From Symbiodinium natans (Eukaryota > Sar > Dinophyceae > Suessiales > Symbiodiniaceae), in the NCBI GenBank assembly GCA_905221605.1, contig CAJNDS010002246.1:784458-848457 (forward strand): DNA of 64,000 nt. Direction: 5' to 3'. Below, piece by piece: positions 26,101 to 38,800 of this stretch (its first letter is position 1; each line of letters starts with the position of its first letter). The notes below the pieces were generated by a model. The model did no database searches, was not told the DNA's origin, and was given only the letters and a program-made list of their open reading frames with translations. Both the position numbers and the translations under genes were made by a program.

Positions 26101-29100
26101 GCGGCTTCGTCGGTTCAGGCGGCTTAGGGTTTAAGAGTTCGATCCCACAACAAGCGATGAAAACATCCCAGAACCCCCGAAACCCTAAGCCGGACACTTT
26201 GAACCGCAAAGACCGAGGGGTTTAGGGTTTGAGGGTTTAGGGCTTCGGGTTTAGGGTTTAGGGTTTAGGGTTTAGGGTTTAGGGTTTAGGGTTTAGGGTT
26301 TAGGGTTTAGGGTTTAGGGTTTAGGGGCCAAAACCCCTAAGCCCAGAAATGCTGATTGGGAGGCTGTGCCGAGTCCGGCTAACGCTGACGCCGCTCGTAC
26401 TTGGGTTGGTCCAGGACGGGGAGGCGTCCTCAAAAATGGGGTTTAGGGTTTAGGGTTTAGGGTTTAGGGTTTAGGGTTTAGGGTTTAGGGTTTAGGGTTT
26501 AGGGTGCAGGGTTTAGGGTTTGGGGTTTAGGGGTTTAAAAACCCGAAGCTTACCCCACCCCTGCCCCCAAACAGAACCCGAAAAATCCCCAAAACCCAAA
26601 ACACCCTGAAAACCCCCAAGTCTCCTGAAAACTTACAAATAAAATGACTACAACCCCGAAGCCCTCAATGGCACAAACCCCAAACCCCTAAGCCCCTACT
26701 ACTGTTTACTTCAGACCCGCACCAAAAGCAATGCTCTGTCATAGAAGAGAAATATAGGGAATTTTTGTCTTTCGGTTCTGGGGGGTTCTTAAGCTACAAG
26801 TAGCCCTAAACCCTACACCCTAAACCCTAATCAGGTGACGGAGCCACCGTGGGTCTGTGACCATCCCCCCCCTCACCCCCACCTGATCACGCACGCAGCA
26901 GCTACCGACCAAAATCTCGCGAGGGCTTCGGGTGTAGGATTCAGGGGTTTAGGGCTTAGGGTTTAGGATTCAGGGTTCAGTTTTTCGGGATTACGGCCTT
27001 CGGGTGTGGGATTCAAGGCTTAGGATTCAGGGGTTTAGGGCTCAGGGTGTAGGGGCTAGGAGTCAGGCATCACCATTTTTCGGGATTACGGGGGCTTTGA
27101 GGTCTTAGCCCTAAACCCTAAACCCCAAACCCTAAACCCCAAACCCGAAGCCCTAAACCCTAAACCCTAAACCCTAAACCACTCTTGGCGCTGCCTGGGT
27201 GTTCAGGCTCGCCAGGTCTGAGTTCGCACCTTCCATGCCCCGGAGGCTGCGGGGAGTCGGTGGCTATTCGGGGGCTTACGATTTCTTGGGGGAAGGATTT
27301 GGGGTTTAGGGTTTAGGGTTTAGGGCTTGGGGTTTAGGGTTTAGGGTTTAGGGTTTAGGGTTTACGGTTTAGGGTTTAGGGTTTAGGGTTTAGGGTTTAG
27401 GGCTTGGGGTTTAGGGTTTAGGGTTTAGGGTTTAGGGTTTCAGGGTTTTCAAGGATTTAGGATTTAGGGTTTCAGGGTTTTAGGGTTTCAGGGCTTTAGG
27501 GCTATAAAAGCTTTAGCGCTTTAGGGCTTGAAGGGTTTTTGGCGATTAGGGGGTTCTAGGGTTCCAAAGGCTTGTGTGAAGACTCTAAACCCTAAACCCT
27601 AAACCCTAAACCCTAAACCCTAAGCCCTAAACCCTAAACCCTAAACCCTACACCCTAAACGAACAAGTGTGAACGCCGAAACAGCTTCAGGGGCCGCAGC
27701 AGGGCTTTTCACTTTGGCCTATGTTGAGCCTCGCCTTCAGCCCTAAACCCTGAACCCTAAGCCCTAAACCCTGAACCCTGAACCTCAAACCTTTCTGGGG
27801 TTAAGGGTTTAGGGTTTAGGGTTTAGGGTTTAGGGTTTAGGGTTTAGGGTTTAGGGTTTAGGGTTTAGGGTTTAGGGTTTAGGGTTTAGGGTTTAGGGTT
27901 TAGGGTTAGGGTTTAGGGTTTAGGGTTTAGGGTTGAGGGTTTTGGGTTTAGGGTTTAGGGTTTAGGGTTTAGGGTTTAGGGTTTAGGGTTTAGGGTTTAG
28001 GGTTTAGGGTTTAGGGTTTAGGGTTTAGGGTTAGTACCATGAACCTCCAAGCGCTAGGTCCCCGAGCCGCTCCCGCCAAAGATCCACATGACGCCGGCAT
28101 CGGTGATCGCGGCACTATGATATCCTTAGCTGGGCTTGGGGTTTGGGGTTTGGGGTGTTGGGGTTTAGGGTTTAGGGTTTAGGGTTTAGGGTTTAGGGTT
28201 TAGGGTTTAGGGTTTAGGGTTTAAGGTTTAGGGTTTTAGGGTTCTAGGGATCTAGGGCTTTAGAGCTTGGGGTGTAGGGTTTTCGTTGAGGGTTGAGGGT
28301 CTCCGTGTCCAGAGTTTAGGGTGGATGGCTTCGGGTTTGGGGGCTCTTAGGGTTGAGGGTTTAGGGTTCTTAGGGTTTAGGGTTCTTAGGGTTTAGGGTT
28401 TAGGGTTTAGGGTTTAGGGTTTAGGGTTTAGGGTTTAGGGTTTAGGGTTTAGGGTTCTGGGTTCTGGGTTCTTAGGGTTTAGGGTGCCGGTGAAAGGAGA
28501 AATTCTGTGTGGTCACTAGAAGGACCCTGGAAACATAAATTGAACCCACGAAGCAAAATTGACAAATGCTCGACCCAAGAGTAACCTAGGAATAAAAAAG
28601 GCCTATGAGGGAACCCAAACCCTAAAAAAAGAAGCAAATAAGGGCCTACTCAGGGTCCTAGTAGCCCTGAACCCTGAACCCTAAACCCTAAATCCTAAAC
28701 CCTGAAACCTAGAACGTGGAATATGTTCTTTAAAACGGTCCAGGTCTCGGCGCGCAAGCAGAGAGCCCGAGGGGGTCACTTCCGTCCACGCCTTGCTTCC
28801 TGCCTGCACAGCTCATGGGTTTCCCTACTATACCACCTCCCCCTATACTGTCCTGAAAGTTTAGGGTTTAGGGTTTAGGGTTTGAGGTTTTAGGGTTTAG
28901 GGTTTAGGGTTTAGGGTTACAGCCCCCTGCCTTGCATAACCTTAACTAGGCCGAATTATTATCACTAAATAGCTTTACTTATGGGGGGAACCTAGGCAGG
29001 GCGCATGAGCAGGGCGTGTTTCGAGGTGCGTCCGGGCCGATGAAACGAGACCCTAGAAGACCTGACTCCTAAACACAACCCTAAACCCCAAACCCTAAAC

Positions 29101-32100
29101 CCTAGACCCTCAACCCTGAACCCCGAACCCCTAAACCTTAAACCCCTAACCCTAAATCCTAAACTCTACGCAGAAACCGGATACGCCGTGCCGTTTGGGG
29201 CTCAGGGTCAGGTTCCTGGGTACTCAGAAGTTAGCTATACTTACCCTAACTGAAGGTACATATGGAATTTAGGCTTGCAGAGTTCAGGGCTTCGGGGGAT
29301 TAAAGTTATGGGGTGTAGGTTGTGGGGTTCAAGGTTCAGGGTCCCCCAGGTCTTATGGTTTAGGCTTTAAGGTTTAGTTTAGGCTTTAGGGTTTAGAGCT
29401 TAGGGCTTTAGGGTTTTAGGATTGTGCCCTTAACAGAGGCAACCGAACTTTAGGTTGAGGTTGCTACGTGTGCAAGGACTTTTCGTCTCTCTCCCCTTCC
29501 TTTTCTTTGCTTCCAAGTCTATGACAAACCCGACCTCAATTTGGGGCTTTAGGCTTTGGACCCCCTAAGCCCTGCGCCCTACACCCTCACCCCTAAATCC
29601 CCGTAGCAAGGATCAGACCCGTGTCGGGCACGCGCCTCAGTGTCAAGCTTCCAGACGTCGCTCAAAGCACCTATAGGGTTTTCCGAGACCGGGGCTTCTC
29701 ATCAGCCCGCCATGCCGACTTTCTGAGTTTTGACTCGGAAGGGTCGCTCTTGTGGGTGCGCGGCGGAGCAGCCTTCTCATTCTCAAAATGTATTGTGTTT
29801 CTCTGAGGCTATGATCGCGTTCGTGCGCAAGGCATTTGGGTACAGACCGCGCACTGGGTCTGAAACTCTCGGGCCGAGAAGGAAAGTCCATACTTCTCAA
29901 TGCTAACTACGCACGCTTGCTTCCATTCGGAGAAGCTCGAACCGGAAGACATGCAGGCTGCCCACACTGTCGTCACCGCTCGCGCATGCAATCAAATGGT
30001 TGTAACATCAGCCTCTAAGGCTTACGAGTGCGGAAAAAATCCCCGGAACCCAAAACCCAAACCCTAAACCCTAAACCCTAAACACGTCAGCCCAATACCG
30101 AAACTGGACGACCTGGGTTCCTGGCTGTGTGAAGCGTCTGCTCCTCCCACCACCCACATGACTCCTCGATTGGTTTGGGTTTAGGGTTTAGGGTTTAGGG
30201 TTTAGGGTTTAGGGTTTAGGGTTTAGGGTTTAGGGTTTAGGGTTTAGGGTTTAGGGTTTAGGGCTTAGGGCTTAGGGCTTAGGGCTTAGGGCTTAGGGCT
30301 TAGGGCTTAGGGCTTATGGCTTAGGGCTTAGGGCTTAGGGCTTAGGGCTTAGGGCTTAGGGCTTAGGGCTTAGGGCTTAGGGTTTAGGGTTTAGGGTTTA
30401 GGGTTTAGGGTTTAGAGCTGTGCGGCAGGAGGACAATGAGCAGGCGCACGTGGCGCCACCAAAAGATATGGCCGTTAAGTATGGTGGTGCCTGCCGCTCG
30501 CGATGTCGAGCATATATGGGGTAGCATGCAAACCTGTACCCTATAAGCCTGAAACCCGTAAACCCACGAAAATCAAAGCCTCACCCCGTGCACTGCAAAA
30601 CATCAACCCTGGTTTTTAGTGATTCTAAATTTGATTGGAGCCCTAGCTAATGTTGAGGACATGTAAACCGTGCGCGTGTGAAGAGGAGATTCTTTGTCGG
30701 CCGGGATATGCGTCAAAATGTTTGTTTAATGAACGACTTCCATTATGTTGGCTTGTTCAGAGTCTGACATCTCATTTTAACCCGGGTCGTATTCACGAAG
30801 AGGTTTTAATAACAAAACTGCTTGTGAAAACTCCAAAAAATCTGCGCTTAAGGTCTTGTTGCCAGTTGTTTCAATCGAGCAGAGACACTCTGGCACAGAG
30901 TTCGGAACTTCAGCAGCTACATGATCAGAGGCAATCCAAAAGAGTGCCTCACCTGGCTCAAATAGCATCGCTATCACCCAGACGACCCAGAGAAGCACAG
31001 AAAGCCCAGAAGCGGCCCAAGCGAAGCGCAGCCACATGCCAAGAGGAGGTCCCGATGAAGAGGCCCAGAATAAACCCAGAGGCCAAGAAGCACGGAAGAA
31101 GCCCAGAAGAGGCTATAATTAGGAGTTGTTTCCAGCGCCAGCCTGGAGAGGGGGTTCGAAAAGCGACCCCGACATCACTGAAGATGACTTGTGCTTGCGC
31201 TCTGCCAGTCGTCGTCGAAAATGGCACTCATGGCAATTGGCTCGTATGGCGCCACGATCTGGCAGGAAATCCTGCAAATTCTCCCACGATGAGCCTCCAG
31301 CACGTTCCGCTGCACGAAGAGCTCCTAAGACCTGAAACAGGTCGTTGCCTGACAACCAGAAAGCCGATTGAGAACATCTCATTCGCTCACACAGGTGTTG
31401 CTCCACCGCGTCTGCATTTTCGAGCGTGGGACCTGACGATTGAAGGGCCTGCGACCGACTTCACGTCTGAAGTTGACGAAAACCCATCCAACGTTTGAGC
31501 GCCACCAACACGCTCTTCCGTCATCCATGTGGCACCGCTCCAAGCTGCTAAGCGGAACGTCTTCGCAAACTCCGACTTTGGGGGCTCGTGCCTCACAGCC
31601 GTGTGAGCCAAATTCAAGGACTCAAACTCTGAGTGGAACACATCCCTGTCGAACAACAGGCTGTCCATGGTCCCAAGCTGCTTGTGCGTTCAAGCACTGT
31701 CCGTGTGGCAAACCCAGCCCGGCGCAATGCGTCTTCGACCATCTGTCATCACGAGAGCTTTTTTGAGGTCTTCCAAGCTGATGGGTCCATCTCCTCCTTT
31801 CCACGTTCGTCTCGCCCGAGCTTTAGCCATTGTGATCTTTCCACAGCGTGCGGCTATCACAGACAATTTTGAGAGGACCCTGCAAGCGTTCTTGCCAATG
31901 CCAGCAACACAAAATTGAACAAGACTTTCTAAGCCAAACACAGCGTGCACTTGACACAACCAGACCTCCAAGGCAAAAGTCACGAAAACGAATTAAGATT
32001 GCGAAAAACAAAAGTAAAATCAACTTCAAGCACAGAATCAGAAGCAAGCTCAAGCTGTCAAACCTAAAACAACTCTGCCGACCAACTTTACCAATCTTTG

Positions 32101-35100
32101 TCCGGTGTCATCGAACTGGCCTCACCCTGACTCTCGGTTCCTGGAACTCGTCTGCAAAAACCTTCTACAGACGAATCCGTGTTCTGAAAGCATTCAAAAA
32201 GCATCTCGTCAAACAGATTCTTGAATCAGAAGAAACTAACGAAAGCCTGGCATTGACAAAGAATGCCGAAAGACGCGAACAGCTCACATGGTCTGCCGCG
32301 CGACATGATACTCGCCGCGCGAGACGCCGCGCCCGCCAGCTTAAACCCTAAGCCCGAAGCCCTTGAAACCACCATGGGGCGGTTTCGAAATTAAGGGGTA
32401 CCTTGTTGGGGTCCTTCTTACCAAGGAAATCCTACTATATGGGGGTCTACATGAGGGACCCTACCCTAAACCCTAAACCCTAAACCCCTAGATATTGCAA
32501 ACACTGAAGATATCTGCCGAGGTCCCCAGGCCTTCAGAGCCTGGACCCCCATCCCTCCCCAGAGAAGGCACACAAAGGGTTTAGGGTTTCGGGTTTCGGG
32601 TTTCGGGATTCGGGTTTAAGGACACTCTTGTTGCGTATGGCCTTTCGGGAGAGATCCGTGCTGGGACCCACCAAGACGCCTGCGGTCCAACTGAACTTCT
32701 CTTGCTGTCCCGGCCTAAACCCTAAATCCTAAACCCTAAACCCTAAATAGAAATCGTATCAAAGGTGTTAAGGTTTAATCTCGAATCCGGATGCTGCCCT
32801 AAACCCTAAACCCTAAACCCTAAGCCCTAAACCCTACAGTACAAGGCAGGTCAAAGTCTCCAGATGCTGTGATGACAGCGGCGTGAGCGTACCGGCTGGA
32901 GGGGCCGGAAGCAGACACTTGGATCCAGGAAAAGGCCTGTGGCTTAGGATTAGGGTTTGGGGTTTAGGGTTTAGGGTTTAGGGTTTAGGGTTTAGGGTTT
33001 AGGGCTTAGGGTTTAGGGTTTAGGGTTTAGGGTTTAGGGTTTAGGGCTTAGGGTTTAGGGTTTAGGGTTTAGGGTTTAGGGCTTAGGGCTTAGGGCTTAG
33101 GGCTTAGGGTTTAGGGGACAGGAACTTTGAGCCCCAGGCCTGGGCTTAAAGCTTTGGATTTAGGGGCTTGGGGTTGGGATATTCCCCCTTATACTAGCAG
33201 TCCCTAAATAGGGTTTAGGGTTTAGGGTTTAGGGTTTAGGGTTTAGGGTTTAGGGTTTAGGGTTTAGGGTTTAGGGTTTAGGGTTTAGGGTTTAGGGTTT
33301 AGGGTTTAGGGTTTAGGGTTTGGGGAATCCCTGTTAAGGACTGTTTCGTTGTTAGGGTGAACATCCCAAGCTTGGGGGTTCGGATGTGGGCGTTCGGCTT
33401 CGGGGTTTGGGGTTTTGGGATTTGGGTTCAGGATCTAAGGTCAAAACACTCAATCTCTAAACCCTCAACCCTCCGAACCCTCGGAACACACCTCCAAGTC
33501 CTCAAAACCCTCTAGAGACCCTTGACCCTCAGAACCCTATGATCATGCAACCCTCAACGCGAAACACGATCCTTCTACCCTCCACCCTCTAATCCCAAAA
33601 CTCTTCAAAATCCAAAACAACTCTTTGAGCGACTGCAAACCTTAGAAATCCCAACCTGCCAACCTTCCCTGAACCCCCCCCCCCAACCCTAAACCCTGAA
33701 CTGACTGAACTACATGAGGGCTTGGGGCTTAGGGTTGAAGGTTAAGGGTCTCAAGTCTAGGGTTTAGGGTTTAGGGTTTGGGGTTTAGGGTTTGGGGTTT
33801 AGGGTTTAGGGTTTGGGTTAAGGGTCTCGGGTTCAGGGTTCAGGGTTTAAGGTATCCAAGTGCTTGGGTAGAGAGCAAAGGATTTGCCCCACGACCCCGC
33901 TCAAGTGCATTCGGAGAACCCAAATACAACAAAACCCTAAAACCTGAAACCTAAACCCTAAACCCTGAACCCTGAACCCTAACCCTAAACCCTAAACCCT
34001 AAACCCTAAACCCTAAACCCTAAACCCTAAACCCTAGACTTCCGGCGGCCAGCTGTGCCTGATAGTCAAAGTACACCAGGTCGTTGAGGACACCGCCTCA
34101 CAAGAAGAAAGCTGCCCAAGCATGCCCCTTAGGGTTTAGGGTTTAGGGTTTAGGGTTTAGGGTTTAGGGTTTAGGGTTTAGGGTTTAGGGTTTAGGGTTT
34201 AGGGTTTAGGGCTTAGGGCTTAGGGTTTAGGGCTTGGGCTCGTAAACCCTAAGCCCCAAACACTGACACCTAAACGATGCCTCCAATCCTCAACCCAAAA
34301 CTTTTGACTAAGTTAGGCTCCCTGCTTGGGTTTAGCGTTTGGGGTTTGGAGTTTAGGGTTTAGGGGACTGAGGGGCCTAGTACTCCATACCGGCGATGAT
34401 GTTCAGGGCAGCAGGAACCATCGTGTAGATATCGTCTAGGGGACACCCCCTTGCCTGCCCCAACACGCGATAATCCTCAAGGAACCCTTCAACAAGATTT
34501 CCCCCTGCTTTCGGAAATCCCCACATCTGGTCACTGGGGCCCATGGCTGTCTGAATTTCCGCCGAACACCCAGATATTGTCCGCAGCCGTAATGACGGCG
34601 CTGTGGTACGCGCGGGCGATATACAGCTCGGAGATGTAAGTCCAGTCGTTTGCCTGGAGGGAAGAAGAAGGCTAAACCCAAGCTCTCTCAGGGCTTAGGA
34701 TTTAGGATTCAGTGTTCCGAATATCCTAAAGAAGATACCCCTAAGCCTTACGGATGGCCTGGCTGCCACACACAAATGAGTACCCCTAGTGCTGGCGCGG
34801 CGCGAGTGCAAAACCACCTTTGGGATACTCCGGTTCATGGTTGGGATAGTGTTAAAAATCTAAGTTCCTATTCCTTATTGGGGTTTTAGTAACCTTACAA
34901 ATGTAATTTAAATGTTACCGCACTATGACAAAGCATTAGGGGTTAGTGCTTCGGGCGTTGGTGTAGGGTTAAGGGTTCAGGGTTTAGGGCTTGTCGGGTC
35001 TAGGGTTTAGGGCGTGCCAAACGGAAGCTTGCTCTGCGTTCGCTAGTTTGCAGACCTACACACCCCGAGAAGCCCACTTACAACTCGCACGGAGTTAAGG

Positions 35101-35745
35101 CCTTCTTTGCTTTTTGACAAAGCAACATATGCAACATGTAACCTGGATGCAAGCTGGACTTGACGAACCACTTGGATCACGCGGGTCACTTGCGACACGT
35201 GAATCACTTGGGACCCGCGGCACACTTTCGTCTGCACTGGGAGCATTTGGGTTACTGGGCCCCTGGGAACACTTCATTCCTGCGGTCACTTGGGACACTT
35301 GGGTCACCTGGATCACTAGACACTTCTGATGCTTGGGTCACTTGGGGCACGGGTCACTTGGAGCAGACTTTGGGTCGCTTGGGACTTCATTCGTTCGGTC
35401 AGGGTATCGCGGATCACTCAGGGGCGTGCCGTGTGGGACACTTGTGACGTTGGGTCACTCGGGGGCGGGCACTTGGGTCACATAGGTTGCTTTGCGACAC
35501 TCAACAGACTTTGACCATGTGTGTCACTTGGGTCAGTTGGGGAGAGGGAGGGGGCACTGACAGTGGGGACACTTCATTCATGGAGACACATCGGTCCCTA
35601 AACCCTGAACCCTAAACCCTAAGCCCTAAGCCCTAGATCACTTGAACACTTCCAGGGGTGGCCGCAGGGGGCTGTCACCTGGGACGTTGGGATCACTTGA
35701 GACTTTTGGGACACAGCTCGGCCTTGCCCTGCATTCAGGATAATG

Positions 35746-35843
<98 letters not shown>

Positions 35844-38800
35844 TATATATGTATTTGTATATATATATATACATACATATTTGTATATCCTTTTAGTTAT
35901 TGCTTTGTTTAAAATGTTGTATTTATACTTACATTCTCTGCCAAGCCAAGGGCCCCCTCGCAGAGTCTCCCCGAGCACTCCATGCCCCAAAAAAGTGAAA
36001 AGGCTTTGGGTTTAGAGATTAGGGTTTAGGGTTTAGGGTTTAGGGTTTAGGGTTTGGGGTTTGGGGTTTGGGGTTTAGGGTTTGGGGTTTGGGGTTTGGG
36101 GTTTGGGGTTCGGGGTTCGGGGTTTAGTTTAGGGTCTAGGGTCTAAGGTCTGGATGAGAACATTAGAAGCGTCCTGCCAGAAAAGAACCGCCACTAAACC
36201 CTGAACCTCCTGAACCTCCAAACCCTCCAAAACCTCCTTAGCTCCTTAACCCTAAACTGGTTCTTGGTCTGGAGTTAAATGTTAAAGAACTTTCAGGGAC
36301 GAGGGGCCCGTCTTGCCAAACTTGCTTTTTCAGAACCCGTCAGTTCCAGGAAGTCTATGGCGCCTTGTTCTTGCTTCGAGGGCCAGGGGGTTTAGGGTTT
36401 AGGGTTTAGGGTTTAGGGTTTAGGGTTTAGGGTTTAGGGTTTAGGGTTTAGGGTTTAGGGTTTAGGGTTTAGGGTTTAGGGTTTAGGGTTTAGGGTTTAG
36501 GGTTTAGGGTTTAGGGTTTAGGGCTGATGGGGTGTAGGATTTAAGGTTTAGGACGTCGCAAGATGCGACGAGAAGACATGATGTGAAGACGCGACACAAT
36601 GACACGACACGACGAGGATGCGACACCAAGACGCGAGACAAACACCACACCACGAAAATACGACGTGAGGACACCACACGAAGGCACATGACACGATCAC
36701 ATGACACGAGCACACTGCAACACTTGCGAATGCGTGCGAACGTTTCGCGAGCGCGGTTTGGCAACGCTCTTGGTCACCTCCCCAACCGCAAAGGCCAACT
36801 CCTTAAACGAGAACTCTCGTCAGGAAAACCCATACAGTTCGGCTCAAGAACACTGTTTTTCTGCAAGTACTCCTCGAACCCTTGTAAACCCATAGCCCTC
36901 AAACCCTGAGCTCCCTAGCATGGGGCGTTGGGGCTTCGTAAGCCTCACAGGGCTTCGGGCAAGACAGCAAGGTGCACAGGTTTAGCGCTCTAGGGTTTTA
37001 GGGTGGACTTGAGGGGTTATAGAGTTTAAGGGTGTAAGGCTAAGGGTTCGCATTTTAGAGTTTACGGGTTTCAGCGCTTTTTTTAGGGTTGTGTAGGGGT
37101 TCAGGGTTTAGGGTTTAGGGTTTAGGGTTTAGGGTTTAGGGTTTAGGGTTTAGGGTTTAGGGTTGTTCGGTTGGGGTTCAGGCATGCCTTGTCGTCGAAC
37201 AACCGCATGTCGCCGAGATAACCTGGGCTCTCTTTGGGATGCTTCCACCATTTGGGCATAAGAGTTTCGGGGTCCGAAAGCAACAACTTAACCTCTAAGC
37301 TCCTAGAGTTTAGGGTTTCCGCTTAGGGTTTCGGGTTTAGGGTTTAGGGTTTAGGGTTTAGGAGTTTAGGGCTTAGGGTTTTTTTTTCTGACAAGCTATG
37401 TCGGGTCTAGTGAGTCTAGTCACGATGACACCCGCTGCTGTCAGTACATGCGTCTTGCTTCGTAGAGACGGCCGCAGCAGGCGACAGAAGCGCAAGGACC
37501 CCCAGAAACGTGGATTTCGGTTCAGGTTCGTGGCGTGGGGATTGTGCACATGCACAACAAAGGAAAAATCAACAAGCTACCCCGTGTAAAAGACTCTAAA
37601 CCCAAAACCTTAAGCCACCAAAAGCTAAAAGCTCGAAGCCAAAACCCCTACCCTTCGCCCCATATGAACCCTGAAACCCTAAACCCAAAACCCCGAAAAA
37701 ACCCCTAAACCCTAGGCCCAAGTCAAAACCTAAATCCCTGAACCCTAAACCCTAAACCCCAAACCCTACATCCCTGAAGCCTGAACCCCAAACTCCAAAC
37801 CCTAAACCCTAAACCCTGAACCCCTTCTGCCAAACCCTAAACCCTAAACCCTAAACCCTAAACCCTGAACAGAGTGGCGGCCCCTCCCTGGCACCGTCTG
37901 GGGCTCACGCCGCTGCTGGCCTGTCCGCCCAAGACAAGAAGGTCACCTTGAAGCAGGGCCATTGAGGGTTTAGGGTTTGGGGTTTAGGGTTTAGGGTTTA
38001 GGGCTTAGGGTTTGGGGTTTAGGGTTTGGGGTTTCGGGTTTGGGGTTTGGGGTTTGGGGTTTGGGTTTTGGGGTTTAGGGTTTAGGGTTTAGGCTTTGGC
38101 GTTTGGGGTTTGGGGTTTGGGGTGTGGGTTTCGGGGGTTTGGGTTTTGGGTTTGGGGCTTGGGAACCAACCCCCTGACTGGGCCCAGGTGTTTTGGGGGT
38201 GTGTTGGGTTTAGGGTTCAGGGTTTAGGCTTAGGGTTTAGGGTTTTGGGTTTAGGATTTAGGGTTAGGGTTCGATTCAGGTGATCGTGCCTAAAAGGGCT
38301 CAGGGTATAAGGGCTGAGGCCTGGAGTTTGGGGCGTTGAGGGTTTGAGGCTTCGGGTTGAGGGATTAGGCTTGAGGGTTTGGCTTAGCACAACCCCACCT
38401 ATAAACGCTTTCAAGGGACGAGCCGACTTCCCTAAAAGCCAGGAAGCCTAAACCCTAAACCCTAAACCCTAAACCCTAAACCCTAAACCCTAAACCCTAA
38501 ATCGCGCCTTGTCCGTCCACAAGCAGGCTGTGCCCTTCGCGGGCTTCCGGGGCGGAGCTCCCCTCTGCCATTTGCGTCCAATTCAGCGTGGCCGCCTGGC
38601 GATTTGGGGCTAAGGTTTTGGGGTTTGGGGTTTGGGGTTTGGGGTTTAGGGTTTAGGGTTTAGGGTTTAGGGTTTAGGGTTTAGGGTTTAGGGTTTAGGG
38701 TTTAGGGTTTAGGTAGTCTCAGGGTTTACGGTTTGGGCTTTTGGGTTTAAGGTTTTGGCGTCTGGGGTTTGGGGTTTAGGGTTTTAGGGTTTGGGGTTCA

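Noticed and set aside
35619-36015. Tyr/Ile/Val/His repeat proteins on both strands
   Set aside because: Translations of the CATATA microsatellite.
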